DNA of 64,000 nucleotides from Cherax quadricarinatus (GCF_038502225.1 NC_091372.1:1266152-1330151); one strand, 5' to 3'; positions 1-11,028 are shown, counted from the stretch's first letter. The notes: generated by a model from the sequence alone, not told the origin. Program-made: numbers and translations.

Positions 1-993
1 CTGTTCAGTCTTAGCTGTCATCTGTTTAGTTTTCTTAGGGCAGTGCTTGTTATAGAGGTATTGGGTCTTTTTTAGAAAATTATTAAAACATTCGTCAATA
101 TCTGTATAGATTTCTAGCTCAGTGTGCCAGTCAATGTTTGTTACTGCTGTTGTGAAGTTATTAATGGCTGCCTCATTGTGAAGTCTGAAGGTGACTTTAG
201 TAGTGTCTTGGGGTATTTTACCAAGAGTTGTTATGAGGAAAGTAGGGTAGTGGTCTGTGGTATTATCTGTAATTATGCCTGATTTTAAAGGGGATATGGT
301 GTTGGTCCAGATGTGGTCAAGTAGGGAAACACTAGTCTCTGTAACTCTTGTAGGTTTTGTTACTGTTGGTAGCAACATGCAGTTACTCATAGTGTTTGTG
401 AATTCAGTAACGTGTGGGTCCTGGTCTTGCAGGAGATTTATATTGAAGTCACCTGAGAGTAGTAAGTGATCTTTGTTCATGCGTGCATCAGTTATCATAC
501 TTCCTAGGTTTTGACTAAATTGGCTAATGTTTGATTGTGGAACTCTGTAGATGTTTATCACTGTGAGAGGTTTTTGTAGGTATTTGGGTTTGAGTTTAGC
601 TATTATATATTCCCCATGTTCATCCCTTGTGCAAGTATTAGTGATACATTCTAGTTGGTCTGAGTAGTATACAGCTGTGCCACCCCCTTGTTGGTCTGGC
701 TTACAGTTGTGTATGGCTGTGTAACCAGGAATGGCATAGACATCTGTAGTATCAGGCTTTAGCCAGGTTTCAGTTAGTGTAATGATGGACATATTGGCAT
801 GCAAGGAATTTAGTAATGCTAGGTCATCATAATGCTTGCTTAAAGATCTGATATTGTAGTTAAAGATAGTTATGTTGTTATTGGCACTGAGAAGTGCCTT
901 TGATTGTTCTGCTGTGTAGTAATTACAGTAACTGTTTGAATCATTTAAGTCATTAAATAAGAGGTTGGTATCAGGATCAATGCTTGTAATCAT
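1..993 (-). CDS. LINE ORF2, N-terminal endonuclease part (runs off window)
   Basis: The frame is open for all 331 codons from an ATG at 991-993 to the window edge; an in-frame stop lies upstream at 1078-1080. It encodes an exonuclease-endonuclease-phosphatase type endonuclease of a CR1/L2-like non-LTR retrotransposon, which nicks target DNA for target-primed reverse transcription. Visible motifs in order: NYNIRSLSKH near residue 45, TETWL with the catalytic Glu near 75, GGGTAVYYSD near 105, INIYRVPQ near 145, SGDFNIN near 180, LLDHIW near 225 and TDHYPTF near 250. The spacing fits APE-type LINE endonucleases. The usual YRPP reads YRVP. The reverse transcriptase would lie beyond position 1. 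The absence of stops and frameshifts marks it as the least decayed LINE frame here. Clade call is by motif style only. Confidence 0.85.
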   Translation of the reverse strand, partial: MITSIDPDTNLLFNDLNDSNSYCNYYTAEQSKALLSANNNITIFNYNIRSLSKHYDDLALLNSLHANMSIITLTETWLKPDTTDVYAIPGYTAIHNCKPDQQGGGTAVYYSDQLECITNTCTRDEHGEYIIAKLKPKYLQKPLTVINIYRVPQSNISQFSQNLGSMITDARMNKDHLLLSGDFNINLLQDQDPHVTEFTNTMSNCMLLPTVTKPTRVTETSVSLLDHIWTNTISPLKSGIITDNTTDHYPTFLITTLGKIPQDTTKVTFRLHNEAAINNFTTAVTNIDWHTELEIYTDIDECFNNFLKKTQYLYNKHCPKKTKQMTAKTEQ

Positions 994-1493
994 AAGATTT
1001 GTAGTGAATCTATAGTTAGAATTAAGTAAAAAATAAAGTAAATATTCTAAAGCTAAACAAAATAGCACCTGAATTATTTAACAAATGTAAAAATAATGAT
1101 TATTATTATTATTATAATCAAGGGGAAGCGCTAAACCCGTAGAGTAAAAATAATGAGCTAAGGTAGTTTTTTAAAGCTAAAATAAAGGAGACAATATAAA
1201 AGGGACTAAAATAATTTGTGGTGAACAAATAAAGTGATGATCAAATAATGGAGCTTGACAATATGATAGTAGGTAGTACTTCGAAGGTAATTCTTTAAAG
1301 TTAGAATTATAATATAAAATTATAATATAAAGCAATAAATGATTTATTTTCCTGGGTGTAACGGTTAGTGGAGAATAAAAATTAATAATAACTTTCCTGA
1401 AATGCTCCAGGAAAGCATATTCTAGTTATGTCATTAACGGAAACTGTTAATGATATCACTATATGATACCGGTCAGCGGAAGACAGGACTCGA
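994..1493. other. AT-rich spacer with a SINE-like fragment
   Basis: I see no gene here. An (ATT)n tract followed by AAGGGGAAGCGCTAAACCCG at about 1100-1145 is a fragment of the interspersed family seen many times in the window. The rest is AT-rich, with short direct repeats of TTATAATATAAA near 1305-1330. Confidence 0.6.
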
Positions 1494-1726
1494 TACGGCG
1501 CATCCGACCCCAGGCCCTATATACTCCACCAGACACACAACATGATGATAATACGGCGCATCCGACCCCAGGCCCTATATACTCCACCAGACACACAACA
1601 TGATGATAATACGGCGCATCCGACCCCAGGCCCTATATACTCCACCAGACACACAACATGATGATAATACGGCGCATCCGACCCCAGGCCCTATATACTC
1701 CACCAGACACACAATATGATGATAAT
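1494..1726. repeat. 58-bp tandem repeat, four copies
   Basis: Four consecutive units begin TACGGCGCATCCGACCCCAG at 1494, 1552, 1610 and 1668, giving an exact 58-bp period. Copies are almost identical; the last drifts at its end (CACAATATG for CACAACATG). The array abuts the next tandem array directly. Confidence 0.95.
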
Positions 1727-1747
1727 ATCTTTCTTTATCTCTACTAG

Positions 1748-3036
1748 TACATGTACAAGGTATACATGTACATGTACAAGGTATACATGTACATGTACAA
1801 GGTATACATGTACATGTACAAGGTATACATGTACATGTACAAGGTATACATGTACAAGGTATACATGTACAAGGTGTACAAGGTATACATGTACATGTAC
1901 AAGGTATACATGTACAAGGTATACATGTACATGTACAAGGTGTACATGTACAAGGTATACATGTACATGTACAAGGTATACATGTACATGTACAAGGTAT
2001 ACATGTACATGTACAAGGTATACATGTACAAGGTATACATGTACATGTACAAGGTATACATGTACATGTACAAGGTATACATGTACATGTACAAGGTATA
2101 CATGTACATGTACAAGGTATACATGTACATGTACAAGGTATACATGTACAAGGTATACATGTACAAGGTATACATGTACAAGGTATACATGTACAAGGTA
2201 TACATGTACATGTACAAGGTATACATGTACAAGGTATACATGTACATGTACAAGGTATACATGTACATGTACAAGGTATACATGTACATGTACAAGGTAT
2301 ACATGTACATGTACAAGGTATACATGTACATGTACAAGGTATACATGTACATGGTATACATGTACATGTACAAGGTATACATGTACAAGGTATACATGTA
2401 CAAAGTATACATGTACAAGATATACATGTACAAGGTGTACATGTACAAGGTATACATGTACATGTACAAGGTATACATGTACATGTACAAGGTATACATG
2501 TACATGTACAAGGTATACATGTACATGTACAAGGTATACATGTACAAGGTGTACATGTACAAGGTATACATGTACAAGGTATACATGTACATGTACAAGG
2601 TATACATGTACAAGGTATACATGTACATGTACAAGGTGTACATGCACAAGGTATACATGTACATGTACAAGGTATACATGTACATGTACAAGGTATACAT
2701 GTACATGTACAAGGTATACATGTACAAGGTATACATGTACAAAGTATACATGTACAAGATATACATGTACATGTACAAGGTGTACATGTACAAGGTATAC
2801 ATGTACATGTACAAGGTATACATGTACATGTACAAGGTATACGTGTACATGTACAAGGTATACATGTACAAGGTATACGTGTACATGTACAAGGTATATG
2901 TGTACATGTACAAGGTATACGTGTACATGTACAAGGTATACATGTACAATGTATACATGTACAAGGTATACATGTACAAGGTATACGTGTACATGTACAA
3001 GGTATACATGTGCAAGGTGTACATGTATAAGGTATA
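1748..3036. repeat. 15/21-bp palindromic minisatellite (ACATGTACAAGGTAT)
   Basis: About 1.29 kb of alternating 15-bp (ACATGTACAAGGTAT) and 21-bp (one extra ATGTAC) units. The unit contains the self-complementary hexamers TGTACA, CATGTACATG and GTATAC. Units are all multiples of three, so several frames on both strands stay open for more than 400 codons; these are artefacts of unit length. Point variants (CATGCACA, GTATACGTG, AAAGTATAC, AAGATATAC) concentrate towards the right end, and a block with AAAGTATAC then AAGATATAC recurs about 340 bp apart, indicating segmental duplication inside the array. Confidence 0.97.
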
Positions 3037-3686
3037 CAGTCCACTAACACCCAGGATGCGACCCACACCAGTCCACTAACACCCTGGATGTGACCCCACA
3101 CCAATCCACTAACACCCAGGATGTGACCCATACCAGTCCACTAACACCCAGGATGTAACCCACACCAGTCCACTAACACCCAGGATGCAACCCACACCAG
3201 TCCACTAACACCCAGGATGTGACCCACACCAGTCCACTAACACTCAGGATGTGACCCACACCAGTCCACTAACACACAGGATGTGACTCACACCAGTCCA
3301 CTACCACCCAGGATGTGACCCACACCAGTCCACTACCACCCAGGATGTGACCCACACCAGTCCACTAACACCCAGGATGTGACCCATACCAGTCCACTAA
3401 CACCCAGGATGTGACCCACACCAGTCCACTAACACCCAGGATGTGACCCACACCAGTCCACTAACACCCAGGATGTGACCCATACCAGTCCACTAACACC
3501 CAGGATGTGACCCACACCAGTCCACTAACACCCAGGATGCGACCCACACCAGTCCACTAACACCCAGGATGTGACCCACACCAGTCCACTAACACCCAGG
3601 ATGTGACTCACACCAGTCCACTAACACCCTGGATGTGACCCACACCAGTCCACTAACACCCAGGATGTGACCCACACCAGTCCACT

Positions 3687-3935
3687 GGTGGCCTGGTGGT
3701 TAACGCTCTCGCTTCACACGGTGAGGGCCTGGGTTCGATTCCCAGCCAGAGTAGAAACATTGGACGTGTTTCTTTCCACCTGTTGTCTATGTTCCCCATC
3801 AGTAAAATGGGTACCTGGGTGTTAGTCGACTGGTGTGGGTCGCATCCTGGGACACTGACCTAAGGAGGCCTGGTCACAGACCGGGCCGCGGGGGCATTGA
3901 CCCCCGGAACTCTCTCCAGATAAACTCCAGATAAA
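3687..3935 (+). mobile_element. tRNA-derived SINE
   Basis: The element starts GGTGGCCTGGTGGTTAACGC, a tRNA-like head, followed by a GC-rich body (GACCGGGCCGCGGGGGC, GACCCCCGGAACTC) and a CTCCAGATAAACTCCAGATAA end. Other copies or parts lie at 19935-20165, 21300-21590, 21591-21930 and 33028-33120. It sits in opposite orientation inside an array made from its own body sequence. Confidence 0.85.
3689..3742 (+). promoter_or_regulatory. RNA polymerase III A and B boxes of the SINE
   Basis: TGGCCTGGTGG at 3689-3699 resembles a tRNA A box and GGTTCGATTCC at 3732-3742 is a textbook B box, with tRNA-like spacing. This is the internal promoter expected of a tRNA-derived SINE. Confidence 0.8.
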
Positions 3936-4459
3936 CTAACACCCAGGATGTGACCCACACCAGTCCACTAACACCCAGGATGTGACCCACACCAGTCCAC
4001 TAACACCCAAGATGTGACTCACACCAGTCCACTAACACCCAGGATGTGACCCACACCAGTCCACTAACACCTAGGATGTGACCCACACCAGTCCACTAAC
4101 ACCCTGGATGTGACCCACACCAGTCCACTAACACCCAGGATGTGACCCACACCAGTCCACTAACACCCAGGATGTGACCCACACCAGTCCACTAACACCC
4201 AGGATGTGGCCCACACCAGTCCACTAACACCCAGGATGACTCACACCAGTCCACTAACATGCAGGATGTGACCCACACCAGTCCACTAACACCCAGGATG
4301 TGACTCACACCAGTCCACTAACATGCAGGATGCAACCCACACCAGTCCACTAACACCCAGGATGTGACTCACACCAGTCCACTAACATGCAGGATGCGAC
4401 CCACACCAGTCCACTAACACCCAGGTACCCATTATACTGATGGCTGCACTTACACCAAC

Positions 4460-4618
4460 ATATGAACCACAACCTGGTTGATAAGGGCCTGATCAACCAG
4501 GTTGTTAGTACTGGCTGGATGTAAACATACAAACCACAGCCCGGTTGATCAGGGCCTGAACAACCAGGTTGTTACTGTTGGCCGCATGTAAACCAACATA
4601 CAAACCACAGCCCGGCTG
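4460..4618. repeat. About 70-bp tandem repeat, roughly three copies
   Basis: Three units containing AACCACA(A/G)CC(T/C)GG at 4465, 4532 and 4603, each with a GGTTGATC / GATCAACC inverted pair and CAACCAGGTTGTTA. Periods are 67 and 71 bp. Confidence 0.75.
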
Positions 4619-4619
4619 G

Positions 4620-4905
4620 TCAGTACTGGACAAAGTACCCCAACGGAAATAAGTCACTTTGTCTGACTTTTTTGGGTTATCCCAGGTTCTCTACACATAT
4701 GCTGCTATGTATGATAATCTATGTAACTGTATTTGTGTATACCTGAATAAACTTACTTACTAATGCAGCAACATTTAATACGTTTCGGAATAAAGTTGCC
4801 TAACTGTTGCCTTTGTGTCTTACCTACCAACTGTATTTGTGTATACCTGAATAAACTTACTTACTAATGCAGTAACACTTAATATGTTTCCCAAAAACAA
4901 TGTGT
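4620..4905 (+). repeat. SINE/LINE 3' tail with a 101-bp direct repeat
   Basis: GGAAATAAGTCACTTTGTCTG through TTGGGTTATCCCAGG matches tails seen reversed near 21350 and 47230. Downstream, AACTGTATTTGTGTATACCT with AATAAACTTACTTACTAATG occurs at about 4727 and again at about 4828, a local duplication. Confidence 0.65.
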
Positions 4906-4954
4906 TGTGAAGAATAAAATTCACAATACCATTCCTGGAAGAAGTGACAAATAA

Positions 4955-5905
4955 CCCATTATTATTACATTCATGGGGATGGAGGTTGAGCATGTGGAGG
5001 TCAACACCTGCTGGGGGGCTCTGAGGTAATAAGGTCACACCAAGAGGGCAGGTCCAGTTCCTTGGATCAAGAGCCTCTCACCTCTCATCCCTGTATGTGC
5101 TGACATAGGATAGCACCTTCAGTATACCTGGAGGGTGTTCTGGGGGTCAACGCCCCCTGCGGCCCAGTCCATCACCAGTGGAGACATATATTTTGGCCCT
5201 GAACGAAAAAACGTTTTCCTCTGGTATCCCAAAAAACAAAAGAACTACACTTAGCTTAACATAACCTAGATTAAAAATAATTTGTTGGATAGAATAGGTT
5301 TTGTTCATTGGGTTAAGTTTACCAAAAATTATTTTTTTTATCCTATTTGTACAAAAATGTAACTACACAGTGTGCTTAACAGTGGAGTGTTTATGTAACT
5401 AAAAGGAAACTAGCACTAAAGTCAATATTACCTCACAAGAGTACATACTGATATTACATTCACAAGGGGGGGGGAGAGGGCACTAAACCCACAGGGGGTT
5501 ATTCAGTGCCTGGAATGGGAGGCATTAGTTTTTATCCCATTTGCACAGAATGAAAGAGCACACTCTACTTAATAATAGTGGAGATTTTATTGCCCCATTA
5601 TTACATAGGGGTTATACAATTCTTGGAATGGTAGGTACATATTCAGATTTGATCCCAGAGAAGCACAGGTCCAGTTCCTAGAATCAAGAGCCCCTCACCA
5701 GCATCAAGCCACCTCCCTGGAGGTAATAAGAGTACTGTACGATATTAATTCTAACTTATTTCTCTTGAGTTGTAATAAATTGTGTACTTTTTCTTATATC
5801 CTTAGTGGAAAATTATTTAGCAGAGGCACTAAACCTATAGGGGTGATTATATGCCCAGGGAAATATCACAAACAAACTTGATCCAAAGAAGGGAATTATT
5901 ATATT
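4955..5905 (+). repeat. Cluster of SINE-like 'GCTAAACC' repeat fragments
   Basis: At least three partial copies (about 4960-5170, 5460-5735, 5815-5900) of an interspersed family. Its landmarks are an ATT-rich start, GGGGAAGCGCTAAACCCGTA, CATACAGCGCCTGGGGA, TTTGATCCAAGGAAG, and TCAAGAGCCCCTCACCAGCA. No gene is visible between them. The stretch 5175-5440 is AT-rich with no recognisable content. Confidence 0.7.
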
Positions 5906-7121
5906 ATGTTAACACATTGGCTGATTCCCACCAAGGCAGGGTGGCCCGAAAAAGAAAAACTTTCATCATTCACTCCATCACTGTCTTACCAGAGGGGTGC
6001 TTTACACTACAGTTATAAAACTGCAACATTAACACCCCTCCTTCAGAGTGTAGACACTGTACTTCCCATCTCCAGGACTCAAGTCCGGCCTGCCGGTTTC
6101 CCTGAATCCCTTCATAAATGTTACTTTGCTCACACTCCAACAGCACGTCAAGTATTAAAAACCATTTGTCGCCATTCACTCCTATCAAATACACTCATGT
6201 ACGCTTGCTGGAAGTCCAAGCCCCTTGCACACAAAACCTTTACCCCCTCCCTCCAACCCTTCCTAGGCCGACCCCTACCCCGCCTTCCCTCCACTACAAA
6301 TTTATACACTCTGCAAGTCATTCTGTTTTGTTCCTTTCTCTCTATATGTCTGAACCACCTCAACAACCACTCCTTAGCCCTCTGGATAATAGTTTTGGCA
6401 ATCCCACACCTTTTCTTAATTTCCAAACTAGGAATTCTCTGCATTATATTCACACCACACATTGCCCTCAGACATGACATCTCCACCGCCTCCAGCCTTC
6501 TCCTCGTTGCAACATTCATCACCCATGCTTCACACCCATACAAGAGCATTGGTACAATTACGCTCTCATACATTCCCCTTTTTGCTTCCACAGACAAAGT
6601 TCTTTGTCTCCACAGACTCTTAAGTGCACCATTCACCCTTTTCCCCCTCATCAATTTTGTGATTCACCTCATCCTTCATAGGCCCATCTGCTGACATGTC
6701 CACTCCTAAATATCTGAATACATTCACCTCCCTCCAATCTGATATCCAGTCTTCCGTCACCTAATCTTTTTGTTATCCTCATAACCATACTATTTCCTAT
6801 ATTCACTTTTAATTTTCTTTTACATACCCTACCAAATTCATCCACCAATCTCTGCAACTTCTCTTCAGAATCTCCCAAAAGCACCATGTAATCAGCAAAG
6901 AGCAACTGTGGCAACTTCCACTTTGTGTTTGATTCTTTATCTTTTAACTCCACACTTTTTGCCAAGACCCTAACATTCACCTCACTTACAACCCCATCTA
7001 TAAATGTATTGAATAACAACGGTGACATCACACATCCTTGTCTAAGGCCTTCTTTTACTGGGAAATAATCTCCCTCTCTCCTACATACTCTAACCTTACT
7101 GCCTTTTAGGAGGGGGGTCAT
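5906..7121 (-). pseudogene. LINE copy A, 5'-truncated reverse transcriptase and 3' tail
   Basis: A decayed copy of the dominant non-LTR family (RTE/L1-like style; clade unsettled). The minus-strand frame at 6669-7121 holds the RT palm: GLRQGCVMSPLLFN, then LLFADYMVLLGDSEEK. The catalytic pair FADD is altered to FADY, so the enzyme would be inactive. A frameshift near 6660 moves to the frame at 6148-6654, carrying YESVIVPMLLYGCEAW, LLRWFRHIERKEQNRM, GRRGRGRPRKGWREG and the C terminus SEWRQMVFNT. The 3' untranslated tail (5906-6147) ends in the family signature, here read as TTCCCACCAAGGCAGGGTGG on the plus strand. Truncation falls at about 7121, next to a SINE-like repeat. Confidence 0.85.
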
Positions 7122-7260
7122 ACATGTCCTTAGGAATGAGAGGCAACCATTTATGATCTAAAGTGAGGGTAGCTCCACTTCCTTGAATCAAGAGCCCTTC
7201 ACCATCAAGGAAACTTCCCCTAAAGAAGTCTACCCTCAGAAGGGTTAATGGTAGTATAAA
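7122..7260 (+). repeat. SINE-like 'GCTAAACC' family fragment
   Basis: GGGGTCATACATGTCC, then GATCTAAAGTGAGGGTAGCTCC and TTGAATCAAGAGCCCTTCACCA match the second half of the interspersed family described at 4955-5905. Confidence 0.65.
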
Positions 7261-7310
7261 ATCTTACATGTCACCATACTGCAAATATTTATACAATACT
7301 GTATTTTTTT

Positions 7311-9163
7311 TTTTATTATCACACTGGCTGATTCCCACCAAGGCAGGGTGGCCCGAAAAAGAAAAACTTTCACCATCATTCACTCCATCACTGTCTTGCC
7401 AGAAGGGTGCTTTACACTACAGTTTTTAAACTGCAACATTAACACCCCTCCTTCAGAGTGCAGGCACTGTATTTCCCATCTCCAGGACTCAAGTGCAGCC
7501 TGCCGGTTTCCCTGAACCCCTTCATAAATGTTACTTTGCTCACACTCCAACAGCATGTCAAGCATTAAAAACCATTTGTCTCCATTCACTCCTATCAAAC
7601 ACGCTCACGCATGCCTGATGGAAGTCCAAGCCCCTCGCACACGAAACCTCCTTTACCCCCTCCCTCCAACCTTTCCTAGGCTGACCCCTACCCCGCCTTC
7701 CTTCCACTACAGACTGATACACTCTTGAAGTCACTCTGTTTCGCTCCATTCTCTCAACATGTCCGAACCACCTCAACAACCCTTCCTCAGCCCTCTGGAC
7801 AAGTTTTGGTAACCCCGCACCTCCTCCTAACTTCCAAACTACGAATTCTCTGCATTATATTCACACCACACATTGCCCTCAGACATGACATCTCCACTGC
7901 CTCCAGCCTTCTCCTCGCTGCAACATTCATCACCCATGCTTCACACCCATATAAGAGCGTTGGTAAAACTATACTCTCATACATTCCCCTCTTTGCCTCC
8001 AAGGACAAAGTTCTTTGTCTCCACAGACTCCTAAGTGCACCGCTCACCCTTTTCCCCTCATCAATTCTATGATTCACCTTATCTTTCATAGACCCATCCG
8101 CTGACACGTCCACTCCCAAATATCTGAATACATTCACCTCCTCCATACTCTCTCCCTCCAATCTGATATCCAATCTTTCATCACCTAATCTTTTTGTTAT
8201 CCTCATTACCTTACTCTTTCCTGTATTCACTTTTAATTTTCTTCTTTTGCACACCCTACCAAATTCGTCCACCAATCTCTGCAACTTCTCTTCAGAATCT
8301 CCCAAGAGCACAGTGTCATCAGCAAAGAGCAACTGTGACAACTCCCACTTTATGTGTGATTCTTTATCTTTTAACTCCACGCCTCTTGCCAAGACCCTCG
8401 CATTTACTTCTCTTACAACCCCATCTATAAATATATTAAACAACCACAGTGACATCACACATCCTTGTCTAAGGCCTACTTTTACTGGGAAATAATTTCC
8501 CTCTTTCCTACATACTCTAACTTGAGCCTCACTATCCTCGTAAAAACTCTTCACTGCTTTCAGTAACCTACCTCCTACACCATACACCTGCAACATCTGC
8601 CACATTGCCACATCCACCCTGTCATACGCCTTTTCCAAATCCATAAATGCCACAAAGACCTCTTTAGCCTTATCTAAATACTGTTCACTTATATGTTTCA
8701 CTGTAAACACCTGGTCCACACACCCCCTACCTTTCCTAAAGCCTCCTTGTTCATCTGCTATCCTATTCTCCGTCTTACTCTTAATTGTTTCAATAATAAC
8801 TCTACCATACACTTTACCAGATATACTCAACAGACTTATCCCCCTATAATTTTTGCACTCTCTTTTGTCCTATTTGCCTTTGCCAATCCCTAGGTACCTT
8901 ACCCTCTTCCATGCATTTATTAAATAATTGCACCAACCACTCCAAAACTATATCCCCACCTGCTTTTAACATTTCTATCTTTATCCCATCAATCCCGGCT
9001 GCCTTACCCCCTTTCATTTTACCTACTACTTCACGAACTTCCCCCACACTCACAACTGGCTCTTCCTCACTCCTACAAGATGTTATTCCTCCTTGCCCTA
9101 TACAAGAAATCACAGCTTCCCTATCTTCATCAACATTTAACAATTCCTCAATATACTGTATAT
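7311..9163 (-). pseudogene. LINE copy B, longest reverse transcriptase copy
   Basis: Minus-strand copy of the same LINE family as 5906-7121. The first block (8844-9143) gives LLNVDEDREAV, GKMKGGKAAGIDGIKIEML and EGKVPRDWQ. About 30 bp that should encode the VPIYKGKG motif are missing near 8870. The second block (7787-8830) runs through NYRGISLLS, EQGGFRKGRGCVDQVF, FVAFMDLEKAYDRVD, GLRQGCVMS, LLFADDTVLLGDSEEK with both catalytic aspartates, and LPTLLYGCEAWVMN. A frameshift near 7785 leads to 7558-7779 with MLRWFGHVERMERNR, GRRGRGQPRKGWREG and SEWRQMVFNA. The tail 7311-7557 ends in the family signature. It is 5'-truncated in the connection between endonuclease and RT. Copies A and B lie in the same orientation 0.2 kb apart. 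Confidence 0.9.
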
Positions 9164-9164
9164 T

Positions 9165-9340
9165 ATTATTTTAAGATGCTAAACCAGTATGGGTCAATCA
9201 GTGCTTTCTCTAATACAGAAATGTATTATACAGTACAAGAAAATGAAATTTTTGTAGGCATATTATTATAGTCATAACCAAGTGCTACACCTGTAAGGGT
9301 CATACAGCATTTTGTGGGAATAAAACAATATAAAAAAATG
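9165..9340 (+). repeat. Two SINE-like 'GCTAAACC' fragments
   Basis: Short pieces (TTTTAAGATGCTAAACCAG near 9165 and CCAAGTGCTACACCTG near 9278) each follow an ATT-rich run, as in other family members. Confidence 0.55.
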
Positions 9341-9705
9341 GAAAATACTGCAAATGAGGTAAAAAGAGTAAGGCTTACCTTAGGTATGAAATTTTATTTA
9401 GGCTTGAATTTTAAATGTTGCAATAGGTTATAACACAGCCCTTAACTGTCGTGAGACAGATGTCACTTGAGACACTATGTTACAGTAAAGCTATAAGTGG
9501 CAGATCTTAAATTAACCGTCAAGCTTCTTATAAAACTGTGTGTATATACATTCAATATGATTTATATAGTATCTATACATATCTCACTTATAACAACAAT
9601 AATCACTGGTTTAGTGTGATTACATGTCCGGACACCATCTACATAAAAAAATGATTGGTTAAATATTTTTCCATGTCTGGAGAGTGTCCGAACATACCTC
9701 ACTTA
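9341..9705. other. No recognised feature
   Basis: AT-rich sequence; I see no coding frame, repeat unit or terminal repeat that I can support. Confidence 0.5.
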
Positions 9706-9908
9706 CTGTATTTTCTGGTATGAAAGGCGCGATTTTTTCCCACCAAGGAAAAATCACCCTGCACCTTATTTGCTCAAGGTCATGGTCAAGGGTAGACTTT
9801 AGGTTACACTTTAGCAGGCTGTTTACTAACATTACATCATGATTGCTTGGAAACATTGTCCCAGCAAGCAGCTGACACTCATTCGTCTTACATGCCGGAA
9901 AATACGGT
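9706..9908. mobile_element. Short terminal-inverted-repeat element (MITE-like)
   Basis: The left end CTGTATTTTCTGGTATGAAA and the right end (reverse complement) CCGTATTTTCCGGCATGTAA form imperfect inverted repeats around about 200 bp of non-coding sequence. Superfamily not determined. Confidence 0.6.
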
Positions 9909-10196
9909 CCCTTATCTACACATGGGCAAACTCATGACGAGTTCTCTTCCCAAAGTTACACCAACCCAAATACATTTTTAGTCGATGAAAGCCATGGGAA
10001 CAACCAATGTTTGTACTTCTGATGAGATTTGGCACTGTTAAGCAAAGAACTACAAAAATCCCTATGAGCAAAAATGTACTTTAGGAAAACAAAGAAAATT
10101 TTAATCAGGTATCTTTGGTAAGAATACTCGCCGTAAACTTTTACACAACAATGCCCCTTGTGGTTAATGAGTTTGGTTTAAATATACAGTAAACCC

Positions 10197-10408
10197 TCGA
10201 TATAATGGCCTAATAGGGAAGATCAGATAGCATTGTAATGGCAATTGTGGTGGATAGAGATGAGACAGCTTCGACGTGATTGTAGCAATAACCAATAATG
10301 CTGCAACCAACGGACTGGGTCTGTATTTCTGAATTGATTGATTCAGCAGATTTTGCTCTACATTTCCAGTCTATTATACAGAGGTGCAGTACCTCGAGGG
10401 TTTACTAG
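10197..10408. mobile_element. Tigger/pogo-type MITE (CAGTAAACCCTC ends)
   Basis: TA then CAGTAAACCCTCGATATAA at the left and CGAGGGTTTACTAGTA at the right form terminal inverted repeats flanked by TA. It is non-coding. A related copy is at 18479-18686. The 9909-10196 stretch before it holds nothing I recognise. Confidence 0.75.
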
Positions 10409-10617
10409 TAACAATCTAATCAATACATAAGAGATGGAGTATACCAGTACAGATATGTAGTCTACACAACTCTAGGACAGACAAGATGCAATATAATGGA
10501 AGGCCTATTACAGGGCTGTCAAAATACATAGCAGCAAATCTATTATAGAGCAGAGATCACAGTTTACATCACAATACCCAGGGTGTCTTTACAATGTAGA
10601 AAAGATCTTCTGAAACT

Positions 10618-11028
10618 GTGATGAATGGTTTGAAAAACCTACAAGTTGAAGATTGAGAAACTTATGCAACATATGGGAATCTTTATTCAGGAAATGTTTC
10701 GCCACACAGTGGCTTCAAAGAATTCTTCAACACTTGTCCAACCTTTGGACGAAGACCTACTTCGACTAGTGGATGATACCACTATGACCCCACCTCCTCC
10801 TGCTTCGCCTCACCTCACTACAGTATATAAGCCATGTCTAAGGCCCTATGCTGTACATTCTACAAGATTGATGGACTGAACACATCGACTCCAGGCTGAG
10901 GGACTGATTACCTCAAACTCCTCCTCTCCTTATGCCTTTCTACTTTGTATTGGACTGATGAAGCCACTGTGTGGCGAAATGTTTCCTGAATAAAGATTCC
11001 CATATGTTGCATAAGTGTCTCAATCTTC
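10618..11028 (-). mobile_element. Inverted-arm element with hammerhead-like core; 13-bp TSD
   Basis: Two 69-bp arms (10648-10716 and 10960-11028) are inverted copies with three mismatches. The flanking 13-bp duplication ATCTTCTGAAACT is at 10605-10617 and 11029-11041. A 30-bp single-copy tail lies outside the left arm. At 10955-10979, CTGATGA, a GCCAC...GTGGC stem and GAAA reproduce the layout of a hammerhead ribozyme core, followed by AATAAA. The interior carries TATATAAGCC. Structure resembles Penelope-like element terminal repeats; no protein is encoded. Confidence 0.75.

Larger units (their letters stand above)
3037..4425. repeat. 32-bp minisatellite derived from a SINE body
   Basis: Repeats of CACTAACACCCAGGATGTGA plus CCCACACCAGTC at a 32-bp period. 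It is interrupted once by a plus-strand tRNA-derived SINE at 3687-3935. The unit is the reverse complement of the segment in that SINE running from TGGGTGTTAGTCGACTGG to GGGTCGCATCC, so the array descends from a minus-strand SINE copy. Variants (TGTGA, TGCGA, TGCAA, TGTAA) are scattered, and a few units are shortened, such as GGATGACTCACACC near 4234. Confidence 0.95.

Noticed and set aside
1575..3131. Long frames (up to 518 codons) on both strands over the CATGTAC array
   Set aside because: Units are multiples of three without stops, so all frames stay open; no start context, splice sites or non-repeat domain.
3687..3760. Functional tRNA gene
   Set aside because: A and B boxes are present, but the cloverleaf is not complete and the head continues into a SINE body; copies are dispersed.
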